Below are positions 5,813 to 13,340 of a stretch of 14,021 nt of DNA, piece after piece. This DNA comes from Nanobdellota archaeon (GTDB lineage: Archaea; Nanobdellota; Nanobdellia; SCGC-AAA011-G17; ARS1403). The notes under the pieces were generated by a model that was not told where the DNA came from, did not search any database, and saw nothing but the letters and a program-made list of their open reading frames with translations. The stretch's first letter is position 1. Every line of letters starts with the position of its first letter. The translations under genes were made by a program, and so were the position numbers. Location of the stretch: contig JAHJRB010000061.1 of the NCBI GenBank assembly GCA_018831025.1, positions 1-14,021 on the forward strand. Direction: 5' to 3'.

Positions 5813-7261
5813 TTACATACTTCTCTTAAGTATTCTATTCTTTAATCTTTCTCTTTTCTCTTTAAACTTAATATGATTCACAATTATAGCTTCTTTAATA
5901 GCCTCCTTTCGAGGTATCGCATTATTTACAAAAACGAAAGCATCATCTACAAAACCTTTAGGTAATTCCGTACTTGCAATCTCCCAAATTGGCTTCTCCT
6001 CAACTTCTCTTTCTTCCTTCAATCTAAATACAAATATCAAAGTTAATAATAATCTTAAGACTCCACTAACTAAAAATAAGAATAAATAAACACTGCCTAA
6101 AATTTTTATATTACTATACGTTGCAAATAATCCTCCAACAGTAGCTCCTGCAAATATCCCAAATCCTAATAAAACATTATTATAGGCAAAAGCAAAACTT
6201 CTTTTTTTTCTTGGTACAACATCATAAATAAAATTTCCGCCAGCTAATCCAAATCCTGCCCAGCTAGCACCACCAAAAGCATTTACTAATAATAGATAAT
6301 ACCAATTCTTGCTCACCATCCAAAATAGTGGAATTAAACTCAGCAAGATTCCACTAATAATTAATATCTTAACATTCCCAAATCTATCCGATAATCTCCC
6401 CCAAACAGAAAGTATACTTATACTTGCTAAACTAGAAGCAATACTAACACCAATATATTGCGGATAGCTCCAACTTAATTCTCTCAACATATAAACAGCA
6501 AAGAATGGGCTTGCAAAAGCAACTCCAAATCTTAACAAAGAACCGTAAAGCACATAGTTTCCTAAGTTCGTAGTCCTTAATCTTTTCATAAAATCTTTAA
6601 TTGAAAAATAACTCTTAGAATCATACCTAAACTTTGGTTCATATTGTCTTGATAAATAATATCTTGAAATTAATCTAAAAATAAAAGCAATAAAAAATAA
6701 CAAACTAAAACCAATAAGCACAAATTCTACATTTAATACCTTTTTATCTACATTAAAGAATCTTAAAAACCAAGCAGCAAATAACCCAGTAATTAATACT
6801 GTAGCTCCAGCAACCTTATTCCTCTTGCTGAAATAACTTCCCCTGTTTTTATCTTTAACTAGGTCTCCCATCCATGAATTCCAAACAGGTCCTGCAAATC
6901 CTCCGACAATAGCTAAAACTGCAAAAACTATTACAACACTCCAGCTTCTAAAAAAATCTGTTTTAAAGAAAAATGGAATAAATGCTAAAGGTAACCACAT
7001 CAACGCATGAAAAAGTACAGCAGTTGTTACGATGTATTTTCTGCTTCTTTTTTTCATTAAATTATTTGCATGTAACTGAAACCACGGCGCAAGTAAGTTT
7101 GTTGTAGAAGTTAATAAGCTAATTTGCAATGGACTAGCATTCATAGCAATAGCAAAAGGACTTACAAAATTGTCTCCAACCCCACTCATTACAGAAACAG
7201 CTCCAGCCTCTTTGACAGAATTATCTAAACTCTGAGCAATAACACCTTTCTTTTTTTTCAT
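5813..7261 (-). CDS. Major facilitator superfamily (MFS) transporter
   Basis: This 482-residue protein has the MFS layout: about 11-12 hydrophobic helices in two halves. A basic turn between helices 2 and 3 (L-M-K-K-R-S-R-K) resembles the MFS signature loop, and V-W-G-R-L-S-D-R-F-G appears in the matching loop of the second half. The N-terminal M-K-K-K-K tail and a charged 65-residue C-terminal tail are cytoplasmic. The substrate cannot be read from the sequence. The gene has its own promoter and is probably monocistronic. Confidence 0.85.
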   Translation of the reverse strand: MKKKKGVIAQSLDNSVKEAGAVSVMSGVGDNFVSPFAIAMNASPLQISLLTSTTNLLAPWFQLHANNLMKKRSRKYIVTTAVLFHALMWLPLAFIPFFFKTDFFRSWSVVIVFAVLAIVGGFAGPVWNSWMGDLVKDKNRGSYFSKRNKVAGATVLITGLFAAWFLRFFNVDKKVLNVEFVLIGFSLLFFIAFIFRLISRYYLSRQYEPKFRYDSKSYFSIKDFMKRLRTTNLGNYVLYGSLLRFGVAFASPFFAVYMLRELSWSYPQYIGVSIASSLASISILSVWGRLSDRFGNVKILIISGILLSLIPLFWMVSKNWYYLLLVNAFGGASWAGFGLAGGNFIYDVVPRKKRSFAFAYNNVLLGFGIFAGATVGGLFATYSNIKILGSVYLFLFLVSGVLRLLLTLIFVFRLKEEREVEEKPIWEIASTELPKGFVDDAFVFVNNAIPRKEAIKEAIIVNHIKFKEKRERLKNRILKRSM

Positions 7262-7285
7262 AATTTTTTAAAAAAGTTTACAGCT

Positions 7286-7294
7286 GTTTAAAAG
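7286..7294 (-). promoter_or_regulatory. TATA box of the MFS transporter gene
   Basis: On the minus strand CTTTTAAAC is centred 28-29 nt before the ATG at 7261, consistent with a leaderless or nearly leaderless mRNA. It sits just after the stop of the microprotein gene. Confidence 0.5.
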
Positions 7295-7307
7295 TTTTTT
7301 GGAAAAT

Positions 7308-7430
7308 TTACCAATTTTTCATTTCTCTAAAGAATTTTTTCTTACTCATAGTAATACATTTTCCTTCATCTATATCATTCCAAATTTTATCAAGCTCTTT
7401 CATTTCCCTAGCTTCTTTTTTTGTGACCAT
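7308..7430 (-). CDS. 40-residue microprotein, antitoxin-like, downstream of the winged-helix regulator
   Basis: The ATG at 7430 lies two bases after the TGA of the upstream regulator gene and the frame ends with TAA at 7308. The product is a charged 40-mer with a helix (M-K-E-L-D-K-I-W-N-D-I-D-E-G) and a short tail ending F-F-R-E-M-K-N-W. Its pattern D-x-I-W-x-D-I-x-E-G, followed by K-K-x-F-x-x-E-M-K-x-W, resembles C-terminal parts of archaeal RelB-like antitoxins and short regulator partners. The strict operon arrangement with the regulator supports it being a real gene. The function is inferred only. Confidence 0.6.
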   Translation of the reverse strand: MVTKKEAREMKELDKIWNDIDEGKCITMSKKKFFREMKNW

Positions 7431-7432
7431 TT

Positions 7433-7759
7433 TCAATTTTGCATTAATATCTCTTTTTCTCGAAAATCCACATTTATTATCTTATCAAATAATTCAACTA
7501 AAATTTTTACATAAGGATTTTCTATGTTCAGTTTGTATAACTTAGCATTCCCAATATCTCTTGTATGTTTAATTATCTTATTTTTTTCTAAATCTTTCCA
7601 CATTCTAAATAAAGTTATCCTATTAATATTACTCCCATCTGCAATGTCCCCCATAGAATGATCTAACTCTCTCCCTTCTAATAAATATTCTAAAACTCTA
7701 ATTTTAGGAGTATCCCCAAACATCTCCCTGAATAATGTTTTTTCATCTTGGAATTTCAT
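7433..7759 (-). CDS. Winged helix-turn-helix transcriptional regulator
   Basis: This 108-residue protein reads as a single winged-helix domain. A first helix (T-P-K-I-R-V-L-E-Y-L-L-E-G) is followed by H-S-M-G-D-I-A-D-G-S-N-I-N-R-I-T-L-F-R-M-W-K-D-L-E as the helix-turn-helix, then a wing (I-I-K-H-T-R-D-I-G-N-A-K-L-Y-K-L). A C-terminal helix probably dimerises. This is ArsR/MarR-like in form, without metal-binding Cys. It shares its transcript with the 40-residue microprotein. No target operator was identified, though self-control is plausible. Confidence 0.8.
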   Translation of the reverse strand: MKFQDEKTLFREMFGDTPKIRVLEYLLEGRELDHSMGDIADGSNINRITLFRMWKDLEKNKIIKHTRDIGNAKLYKLNIENPYVKILVELFDKIINVDFREKEILMQN

Positions 7760-7780
7760 ATTTCTTTTTAAATTCTTAAT

Positions 7781-7790
7781 ATTTATAAAT
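7781..7790 (-). promoter_or_regulatory. BRE/TATA of the winged-helix regulator gene
   Basis: On the minus strand ATTTATAAAT follows a BRE-like AGAAAC and is centred 26 nt before the ATG at 7759. It is one of the clearest archaeal promoters in the window. Confidence 0.65.
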
Positions 7791-7832
7791 GTTTCTATTT
7801 TGTAATACTTATATAACTTTAATGTAACATAT

Positions 7833-7842
7833 CTTTATAAGG
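7833..7842 (+). promoter_or_regulatory. TATA box of the small conserved gene at 7864
   Basis: CTTTATAAGG is centred 27 nt before the ATG at 7864, predicting a leaderless mRNA. A second TATA-like TTATATAA lies at 7809-7816. The divergent regulator promoter is about 45 bp away. Confidence 0.5.
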
Positions 7843-7863
7843 AAAATCTATTTTAAATTAATA

Positions 7864-8127
7864 ATGGCAAAAATAAATTTAGAAGAATTAAAAGCAATTC
7901 AAAGAAAAATAATTAGAATGTTAAAAAATAAAAGAAAATATATGGGGGCCCATACAGAAACAATTCATTTAAAAAACTGTGTACCAAAACATTTGAGAGG
8001 AGAAAAAATTGTTGAGGAAGCTATTTCTGATTTATTTAAAAAAGAAATTCTAATCAATAAAAAATCAACAGGCCAAGATCATTGTAGTTTAAATATTTCA
8101 AAACTAAAAGAAATAAATGAAATTTAA
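7864..8127 (+). CDS. Small conserved archaeal winged-helix-like protein
   Basis: This 87-residue protein has an N-terminal basic helix (L-K-A-I-Q-R-K-I-I-R-M-L), a central H-T-E-T-I-H-L-K-N-C-V-P-K-H-L-R-G-E stretch and a C-terminal helix-strand part (V-E-E-A-I-S-D-L-F-K-K-E-I-L) ending S-L-N-I-S-K-L-K-E-I. The order x-H-T-x(6-8)-P-K-H-L-x-G, then a helix, then a strand ending S-L-N matches a small widespread archaeal family that I recall by pattern, with no assigned function. It looks like a nucleic-acid-binding winged helix. It ends 4 bp before the convergent tRNA-Arg. Confidence 0.7.
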   Translation: MAKINLEELKAIQRKIIRMLKNKRKYMGAHTETIHLKNCVPKHLRGEKIVEEAISDLFKKEILINKKSTGQDHCSLNISKLKEINEI

Positions 8128-8131
8128 AAAA
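8126..8131 (-). terminator. T6 terminator of tRNA-Arg
   Basis: Six consecutive T residues on the minus strand directly follow the discriminator base. The last two also belong to the stop codon of the convergent gene. Confidence 0.55.
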
Positions 8132-8248
8132 CGCCCGGGAAGGGATTCGAACCCTCGACCTAAGCATTAGGAGTGCTTCGCTCTATTTGCTCTGAACCTT
8201 TCCGCGAACGCTTTTTGAAAGGGTTCATCCAAGCTGAGCTACCCAGGC
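8132..8248 (-). tRNA. tRNA-Arg (anticodon CCU) with a D-loop intron
   Basis: Exons are 8248-8229 and 8186-8132, giving a 75-nt cloverleaf: acceptor GCCTGGG/CCCGGGC (one U-G pair) with G73; TA at 8-9; D-stem GCTC/GAGC with loop AGCTTGGATA; G26; anticodon stem AAGCA/TGCTT with loop CTCCTAA (anticodon CCT at 8171-8169); variable AGGTC; T-arm GAGGG-TTCGAAT-CCCTT. It decodes AGG codons. No CCA is encoded. A run of six T on the minus strand (8131-8126) directly follows as terminator. The anticodon loop itself is uninterrupted. The only intron lies between G19 and A20. Confidence 0.95.
8187..8228 (-). other. tRNA-Arg intron, 42 nt, non-canonical D-loop position 19/20
   Basis: Central helix GCTT (8234-8231) with GAGC (8192-8189), four pairs including one G-U. 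The 5' bulge 8230-8228 is cut GG|A and the 3' bulge 8188-8186 is cut AA|A. The inner helix is long: TGAACC(C)TTTC (8227-8217) pairs with GAAAGGTTCA (8202-8193) with one bulged C, topped by a small GCG/CGC stem. A decoy GAGC in the central helix mimics the true D-stem half at 8183-8180. Confidence 0.9.
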
Positions 8249-8273
8249 ATAACAATATTAAGAAATTTACAAC

Positions 8274-8281
8274 TTTTAAAA
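8274..8281 (-). promoter_or_regulatory. TATA box of tRNA-Arg
   Basis: On the minus strand TTTTAAAA is centred 29 nt before the tRNA 5' end. It lies within the space between the stop of the PIN-ATPase gene and the tRNA, so the tRNA has its own promoter although both genes face the same way. Confidence 0.5.
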
Positions 8282-8285
8282 CTTT

Positions 8286-11200
8286 TCAAACCCTAACAAT
8301 TACCTTTTTTTTACTGTCAAAAGAATCTAGTATCTTCCTGCCTATTTCACTTCTTCTTTTTACTTTAATATCACTTTTCCTTCCAACTGTAGCACTAAAC
8401 AAATAATCATCACCTACAAAAATATCAGCATTCTTACCTACTCCATTTTTAATAAAGAATATAATATTATTTTTTCTGTCTATAATTTCAAAATCTATTT
8501 CTTTTTTCTCACTTTTTAATTCTTTTAATTCCTCCACATCAATATGTATTCCTAATTGATTTTGAACTTCCTCAATATTCTTTCCTTGTTTTCCAATTAT
8601 CCTTGCGATAAATCTCTCTGGCACATAAACTTTAGCTTTATGATCACTTACAACCTCCACTTTCACATCACCATACTGTTTAAAGTAATTTTCAATCTGC
8701 TTAGCTGCTAAATCTCTGCTAGGATTATTTTCTTGTTTAGAAGTTACAGGAATAACCACAGTTTCTTCTCCGTAACTATAAATCTCAAACTCTAACTCAT
8801 CATTCTCAAAATCCCTAACCTCAACAACAGGTCTTGCTAAATCATCTTCAGTCATCCCGCTAGGAACTTTAACAAGCATAGCAACGCTAAGCACTTTTTC
8901 TACTTTTCCATCTTTAATAAAAATTACAGTATCAATAACATGCGGAATTACTCCTAATTCAACTTTTCCAATAAATCTCTGTACTCCATCAATAGGGTTC
9001 GTCGCATGAATAACTCCCGCCAACCCAATTCCAGCCATTCTTAAATCTGAAAATAATAAAAAGTCTTTATTATTCCTCATCTCATCAAAAACACAATAAT
9101 CAGGCCTTGTTAATAATAAAATATCATGAATTTCCTGAGCATCTCCATAATTTAAACTATACTGAGTTACATTATCTCCTAACTGTAAATCTCTAGGCGC
9201 CTCAATAGTTTTTACAATTTTATCTTTACTAGCATAAAACTCAGCAAGTGAACTCGCGAAAGTAGAATTATGAACAAGCATAGGAAGTTTTCCACAAATA
9301 AAATTATGGTTTTCTGTTTCAAAATCATAAACTTCAAATTCTCCTTCTTTAATTTTAATTTCTTTAACAGCATCAAAAAATAAATCAGATTTACACAGTA
9401 GTTCTAGTATCCTAATTTTCTCTCCAAATAAAGTTTTAATTTCTAATAATTTTTCAGATAAAGCGTTGTAAACATAATCTAATTCTTCTACATTCGTATC
9501 CCACTGTTTGTTTAATCTTAGTTGTAAAGTTCCGCCACCAATCTGAGCAATACTGACCAGATGCAATGCCGGAAGTTTTATTAATTTTATACAGGAATTA
9601 ATAACAGAGCTTATATTCTTTGGTTTTACAGATATATCATATCCAAGAACAGAACATACTTTATTCAGAGTACTAACTTTAATCTTTCTATCTTTCTCCC
9701 AATGTTTTACACAATTATGATCCATATGGTTATTTCTAAGAATACTGTAAGTTAGTTTGTTTTTATCATTATCAAATTTTTGTTTCATAGAATTTAAAGT
9801 ATTAATATATTCTTTTAAAATCAAAAGATAACCTTCTCCCTTTGAATTAATTTCATAATATTTTTTATACATAGTTTCCAATAATACATTCAATCTTTCT
9901 AAACTAAAATTATGCTTCTTCTTAAATCCTATAAAATAGTTAATGTTTTTTAAAAATCCTCTCATGTCATAACTATGCATTTGATTATATTTTTTTTGTA
10001 ATATTTTCTCCAATTTAGCAATTTTATCTAAAGTTTTAATTTTTATTAAAGAACAAAATTTTTCAAGAGATTCTAAATGAGTGATTCTTACAGTAAATCT
10101 ATCCCATTCTTTCTGAAATTTGTTAGTAACATGAGAAAAAATCCCCAATCTCAAAAGTAATAGAGATAATTGTTGCGAACATTTCCCACTAGAAGTATAA
10201 AATTCTATTATATTACTTTTATCCACTCCTCCATCTCCATCAAAATAAGCACCTAAGAAATTAGATAAATTATCTTCTGAACAAGTAAATAGAAAGTTAG
10301 GCAATGACATTTTTTTTGACTTTTCTCTATTAGGAATACCAAACCCTCTAAGAATAGGTTTAATAACATAATTCAAATTATTTTCATATGTAATACCATA
10401 CTCCCTCCATTTGGCCTTTCCAAATATTTTTTCAAAACAATATTTAAAATCCTCTATCATAATTTTATTTTCATTAGTGAAATATAATCTATCGCCACTA
10501 CCTTCAGAATAAAAATATCCTAAAAACCTACATAATTCAGGAGTAATCTTATTTGGTATTTTTGCAAAGTTTATCTGATGCATATACTTAGAAATCCTAG
10601 CTACGTGAGTGATATTATTTTCAAGTAAATCCAAATTCAAATAATCTCTCAATAACAAACAATTATGTTCTTTAAGATTGAAACTTTTTACTTTTAAACA
10701 ATAAATCCCTTTTATTTTCCTATCAACAACATTTTCATTAATTAAAAATTTTATAGTATCTTCAATCTGAGATCTTGAAAAGAATTTCCTTGATTCAGAT
10801 GCAGTCATAGTGTTCCTCTCAAATAATAATTTAAGAATCTCTCTCCTTATACCAAAGAATTTCATATAAATTGGTAATTCTAAATCCAAAGGATCAAATT
10901 TACAGAGAGTATTTTCTGGATCATAATATTTTATTAGGTTTATATTATCGTCTGTCTCTGTTTTTAAATTTTTTATTGTAGCAATTTTATCTTTATCTTC
11001 TAAATCTTTTGCACATTTCCATTTAACTTCCTTACCATTAAAAATAAGTAAAGGATGTTCAGAAGTAACCTTTATGCTCCTTCCAGAGCGCGTGGTTATA
11101 TTAAAAAGCCCTTCCTCTTCTCTCCTTTTCGCTTTATTAACAATCTTACAAGGTTTTATTTTTCCATTATTATCCACAGAAAGTATTTTATCTTGATTAG

Positions 11201-12089
11201 AATAATATAAATCTTTGGCAGTCATCTGTTTTAACTTATCAGTATAAATCAGTTCATCTTCTGCTAGACATTTTCCTTGTCCAGGAGCTCCTGCAATTAA
11301 AATTCCCTCAGCTTGTTTACTAATTCTATTAAATAATTTTTCACTTAACTTATAATCCTTTAAATTTAATTTCTTAACAGGTCTTACAGCTGTAATCTCT
11401 AATTTATCTGAAAAAGGCGGAGTAGTAATTACAATTCTAAAATCTCCTAATTGTATTATTGTGCTTCCTTCTCTCTCAATTTCCAAAAATCCATCTTCTC
11501 TGCTTTTAGTCTCTTCAATTATTTCTTTAGAAATCATTTTTAATTTTTTTTGACTTAATTTTTCATTTCCTAAACTTACAAATTCCCAGTTCCCCGGAGT
11601 TCCTTTTTTTGCTTTAGCAACTAAATCTTCTCTTAAATGAACACTCATAGTTCTGCTATCAAAATATTTTTCTAATTTTAACTTCTTTCTCTTTATCTCC
11701 GGTCTGATATAAATTACTTCAATACCTTTAACTTTAGCAACCTTGCTTTGAATTTTATCTGAAGTAATTAATGTAGCTCCTTCATCCCACGCTAAACTTC
11801 TAATAAGCGCATCAATTTCTCCTAAAGAAGCATATTTTATTTCAGCAGCTCTTGGTCTATTGCCCGCATATCTCATCTCAACACCTTCAGTTTCTTTCAA
11901 TCTCTTTAACTCATCAAGACCTAAATGACCAATTGCTTTTCCAGAATTAGCCTGATGCTCTAACTCAGCTAGTAAAGCTTCATGAATTAAAATCTCTTTA
12001 ATCTTTAATTCCTTTTTCTCTATTTTTTCAGATAAAATTCCTTGAATTATTACACTGGTATCCGGAACTATCTTCTCTATATTTTCCAT
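8286..12089 (-). CDS. PIN domain-ATPase-KH protein (PINA/COG1855 type) interrupted by an intein
   Basis: The precursor has 1267 residues and the spliced host protein 599. Residues 1-125 are a PIN domain with acidic residues at D10, E42, D93 and D111. A linker domain leads to a PilT/GspE-type ATPase: Walker A G-A-P-G-Q-G-K at 267-273, completed by S-T at 942-943 after splicing, Walker B V-F-D-E at 1000-1003, and H-A-T-N-P at 1028-1032. A KH domain with G-K-Q-G at 1166-1169 follows, then an Arg/Lys-rich tail. Known relatives are archaeal hexameric ATPases; the Sulfolobus homologue PINA is reported to drive Holliday-junction branch migration. The ATG at 12089 has a TATA box 26 nt upstream, so the mRNA is leaderless. 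Without protein splicing the P-loop would lack its Ser/Thr and the ATPase would be dead. Confidence 0.93.
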   Translation of the reverse strand: MENIEKIVPDTSVIIQGILSEKIEKKELKIKEILIHEALLAELEHQANSGKAIGHLGLDELKRLKETEGVEMRYAGNRPRAAEIKYASLGEIDALIRSLAWDEGATLITSDKIQSKVAKVKGIEVIYIRPEIKRKKLKLEKYFDSRTMSVHLREDLVAKAKKGTPGNWEFVSLGNEKLSQKKLKMISKEIIEETKSREDGFLEIEREGSTIIQLGDFRIVITTPPFSDKLEITAVRPVKKLNLKDYKLSEKLFNRISKQAEGILIAGAPGQGKCLAEDELIYTDKLKQMTAKDLYYSNQDKILSVDNNGKIKPCKIVNKAKRREEEGLFNITTRSGRSIKVTSEHPLLIFNGKEVKWKCAKDLEDKDKIATIKNLKTETDDNINLIKYYDPENTLCKFDPLDLELPIYMKFFGIRREILKLLFERNTMTASESRKFFSRSQIEDTIKFLINENVVDRKIKGIYCLKVKSFNLKEHNCLLLRDYLNLDLLENNITHVARISKYMHQINFAKIPNKITPELCRFLGYFYSEGSGDRLYFTNENKIMIEDFKYCFEKIFGKAKWREYGITYENNLNYVIKPILRGFGIPNREKSKKMSLPNFLFTCSEDNLSNFLGAYFDGDGGVDKSNIIEFYTSSGKCSQQLSLLLLRLGIFSHVTNKFQKEWDRFTVRITHLESLEKFCSLIKIKTLDKIAKLEKILQKKYNQMHSYDMRGFLKNINYFIGFKKKHNFSLERLNVLLETMYKKYYEINSKGEGYLLILKEYINTLNSMKQKFDNDKNKLTYSILRNNHMDHNCVKHWEKDRKIKVSTLNKVCSVLGYDISVKPKNISSVINSCIKLIKLPALHLVSIAQIGGGTLQLRLNKQWDTNVEELDYVYNALSEKLLEIKTLFGEKIRILELLCKSDLFFDAVKEIKIKEGEFEVYDFETENHNFICGKLPMLVHNSTFASSLAEFYASKDKIVKTIEAPRDLQLGDNVTQYSLNYGDAQEIHDILLLTRPDYCVFDEMRNNKDFLLFSDLRMAGIGLAGVIHATNPIDGVQRFIGKVELGVIPHVIDTVIFIKDGKVEKVLSVAMLVKVPSGMTEDDLARPVVEVRDFENDELEFEIYSYGEETVVIPVTSKQENNPSRDLAAKQIENYFKQYGDVKVEVVSDHKAKVYVPERFIARIIGKQGKNIEEVQNQLGIHIDVEELKELKSEKKEIDFEIIDRKNNIIFFIKNGVGKNADIFVGDDYLFSATVGRKSDIKVKRRSEIGRKILDSFDSKKKVIVRV
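9267..11270 (-). other. Intein (668 residues) with LAGLIDADG endonuclease in the Walker A motif
   Basis: The intein runs from Cys274 to Asn941 of the precursor, between the P-loop Lys and Ser. Block A is C-L-A-E-D-E-L-I-Y. Block B is V-T-S-E-H-P-L-L (341-348, with the T-x-x-H pattern). The C-terminal blocks F and G are Y-D-F-E-T-E-N-H-N-F-I-C-G and L-V-H-N followed by Ser942 as the +1 residue. All nucleophiles for splicing are present. The endonuclease helices are F-L-G-Y-F-Y-S-E-G (522-530) and F-L-G-A-Y-F-D-G-D-G (611-620), each with its acid. A winged-helix-like stretch (about 405-470) and a Cro-like HTH stretch (about 787-820) are extra. The intein is larger than most, and the endonuclease looks intact. 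Confidence 0.93.
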
Positions 12090-12110
12090 ATTTCTTTAGA
12101 ACTTAGCTAA

Positions 12111-12120
12111 ACTTTTAAAT
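12111..12120 (-). promoter_or_regulatory. BRE/TATA of the PIN-ATPase gene
   Basis: On the minus strand ATTTAAAAGT follows AAGAAAG and is centred 26-27 nt before the ATG at 12089. It lies back to back with the promoter of the divergent membrane protein gene. Confidence 0.6.
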
Positions 12121-12138
12121 CTTTCTTAAAAACTTAAT

Positions 12139-12148
12139 ATTTATATAT
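12139..12148 (+). promoter_or_regulatory. TATA box of the YjdF-like membrane protein gene
   Basis: ATTTATATAT is centred 26 nt before the ATG at 12170, but only about 14 nt before an earlier in-frame ATG at 12158. The spacing favours 12170 as the start of a leaderless message. Confidence 0.55.
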
Positions 12149-12169
12149 TCTTTTAGGATGTATAAAATC

Positions 12170-12796
12170 ATGAAAGAAATAAACTTATACATATTTATGT
12201 TATTTATCTTCTTGAATCTGTTTTTTTTAAAAGAAGCCATTACAAATAAAATTTTACTAATAGGATTTGTATTTATGTTTTTACTTGCATTAATTTCATT
12301 TATTCTAATCAAACTACTTAAAATAACAACATTCTCTTTTTCCTTACTTTTATTAGCAATTTTTCTCCATAATTTAGGATCACTTTTTGGATACTATTAC
12401 ACTTCTCCAGTTTTTTTACCATGGGATTATGTAACTCATATAGTAGCAATGGCAGCACTAACAATGATCTTTTTTAATTATTTTAACTTTAAAAAATTTA
12501 ATTCTAAGAATATAATACTTTTAGTCTTAATTCTATTAGCTGTTAATGGAATGGGTGCATTGGTTGAAATTAATGAATACTTAAGTTATATTTTCTTTGG
12601 ATTAAAAGATGGAGCTTTCTTATTTGGAGGAGCAGATTATGAAAAAATAATAATAACCAATGAAGTAATAACAGAAATTGAAATGCATGGGGGAGGTTGG
12701 TATGATTCCATGGATGATTTATTAGTAAATTTATACACATCTATAGTTACTTTAATTCTTTGTATATTAAAATCTAAATTTTTCTCAAGAAAATAA
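12170..12796 (+). CDS. YjdF/DUF2238-like multi-pass membrane protein
   Basis: The protein has 208 residues when started at the ATG at 12170, or 212 from the ATG at 12158. About five to six membrane helices are visible. Conserved polar positions fit the YjdF-like pattern: W-D-Y-V-T-H (89-94 in the longer numbering) in a helix, E-I-N-E-Y (137-141), and G-W-Y-D-S-M-D-D-L-L-V-N (180-191) before the last helix. The Asp, His and Glu residues inside or at the edge of the membrane suggest a buried polar or metal site. The function of this family is not known. Its last 23 bp overlap the convergent methyltransferase gene. Confidence 0.7.
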   Translation: MKEINLYIFMLFIFLNLFFLKEAITNKILLIGFVFMFLLALISFILIKLLKITTFSFSLLLLAIFLHNLGSLFGYYYTSPVFLPWDYVTHIVAMAALTMIFFNYFNFKKFNSKNIILLVLILLAVNGMGALVEINEYLSYIFFGLKDGAFLFGGADYEKIIITNEVITEIEMHGGGWYDSMDDLLVNLYTSIVTLILCILKSKFFSRK

Positions 12797-13340
12797 TAAA
12801 ACCAGTATGTAATATTCCAGTATGCTCTGGTCTCATTCTTTTATTCTCAACAACCCAATCTCTTTCAATTATTTCTTTAATATTAACTAACTTAAAATCA
12901 TTTTTAGCTTCTTCAATTACTTTATTAGTCTGGGTTATATGAGGACTAAAACAAACAAGCATTCCATCTTTCCTCAAAGCATTATAAGCATTTTTAAGCG
13001 CTCTCCAAGGCTCTCTTAAATCAAGTGTTATTAAATCTAAATTCTTTTCTTTAATTTCTTCATAAACATCCTTATTCCTAAATGTTATATTTTTTAATCC
13101 AAATTTTTTAGAATTATCCTTCGCAGCTTCTAAAAATTCTTTTCTGTTATCATAGCTGTAAACTCTTTTAACAAATCTAGCTAGATTAGAAGTTAATATC
13201 CCACATCCGCTACCTGCATCTAAAACCCTAGAATTTTTATCTATGGAAGTATTAGCTAAAATTACTCCTATATCTTTCTGCAGCATTATCGCAGGTCCTC
13301 TCCTGATTTTATTTAGTGTTTTTAAAAAATCTATTTTCAT
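12774..13340 (-). CDS. Short TrmI-like tRNA (adenine-N1) methyltransferase
   Basis: This 188-residue class I SAM-dependent methyltransferase starts with the TrmI-type lead-in R-R-G-P-A-I-M-L-Q-K-D-I-G (13-25). Motif I is D-A-G-S-G-C-G (41-47), the acidic motif after strand 2 is Y-D-N-R, the catalytic-site motif is D-L-R-E-P-W (107-112; TrmI usually D-x-P-x-P-W) and the end is H-T-G-F-I-I-F-L-R-K. TrmI makes m1A at positions 57/58 of the tRNA T-loop in archaea. This protein lacks the N-terminal beta domain of about 60-70 residues seen in typical TrmI, so its specificity may differ. It overlaps the RelE-like gene by 4 bp and is the last gene of its operon. Confidence 0.8.
   Translation of the reverse strand: MKIDFLKTLNKIRRGPAIMLQKDIGVILANTSIDKNSRVLDAGSGCGILTSNLARFVKRVYSYDNRKEFLEAAKDNSKKFGLKNITFRNKDVYEEIKEKNLDLITLDLREPWRALKNAYNALRKDGMLVCFSPHITQTNKVIEEAKNDFKLVNIKEIIERDWVVENKRMRPEHTGILHTGFIIFLRKI

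Noticed and set aside
8173..8406. Plus-strand open frame over tRNA-Arg
   Set aside because: It covers the tRNA gene and the 3' end of the PIN-ATPase gene and has no protein-like composition.
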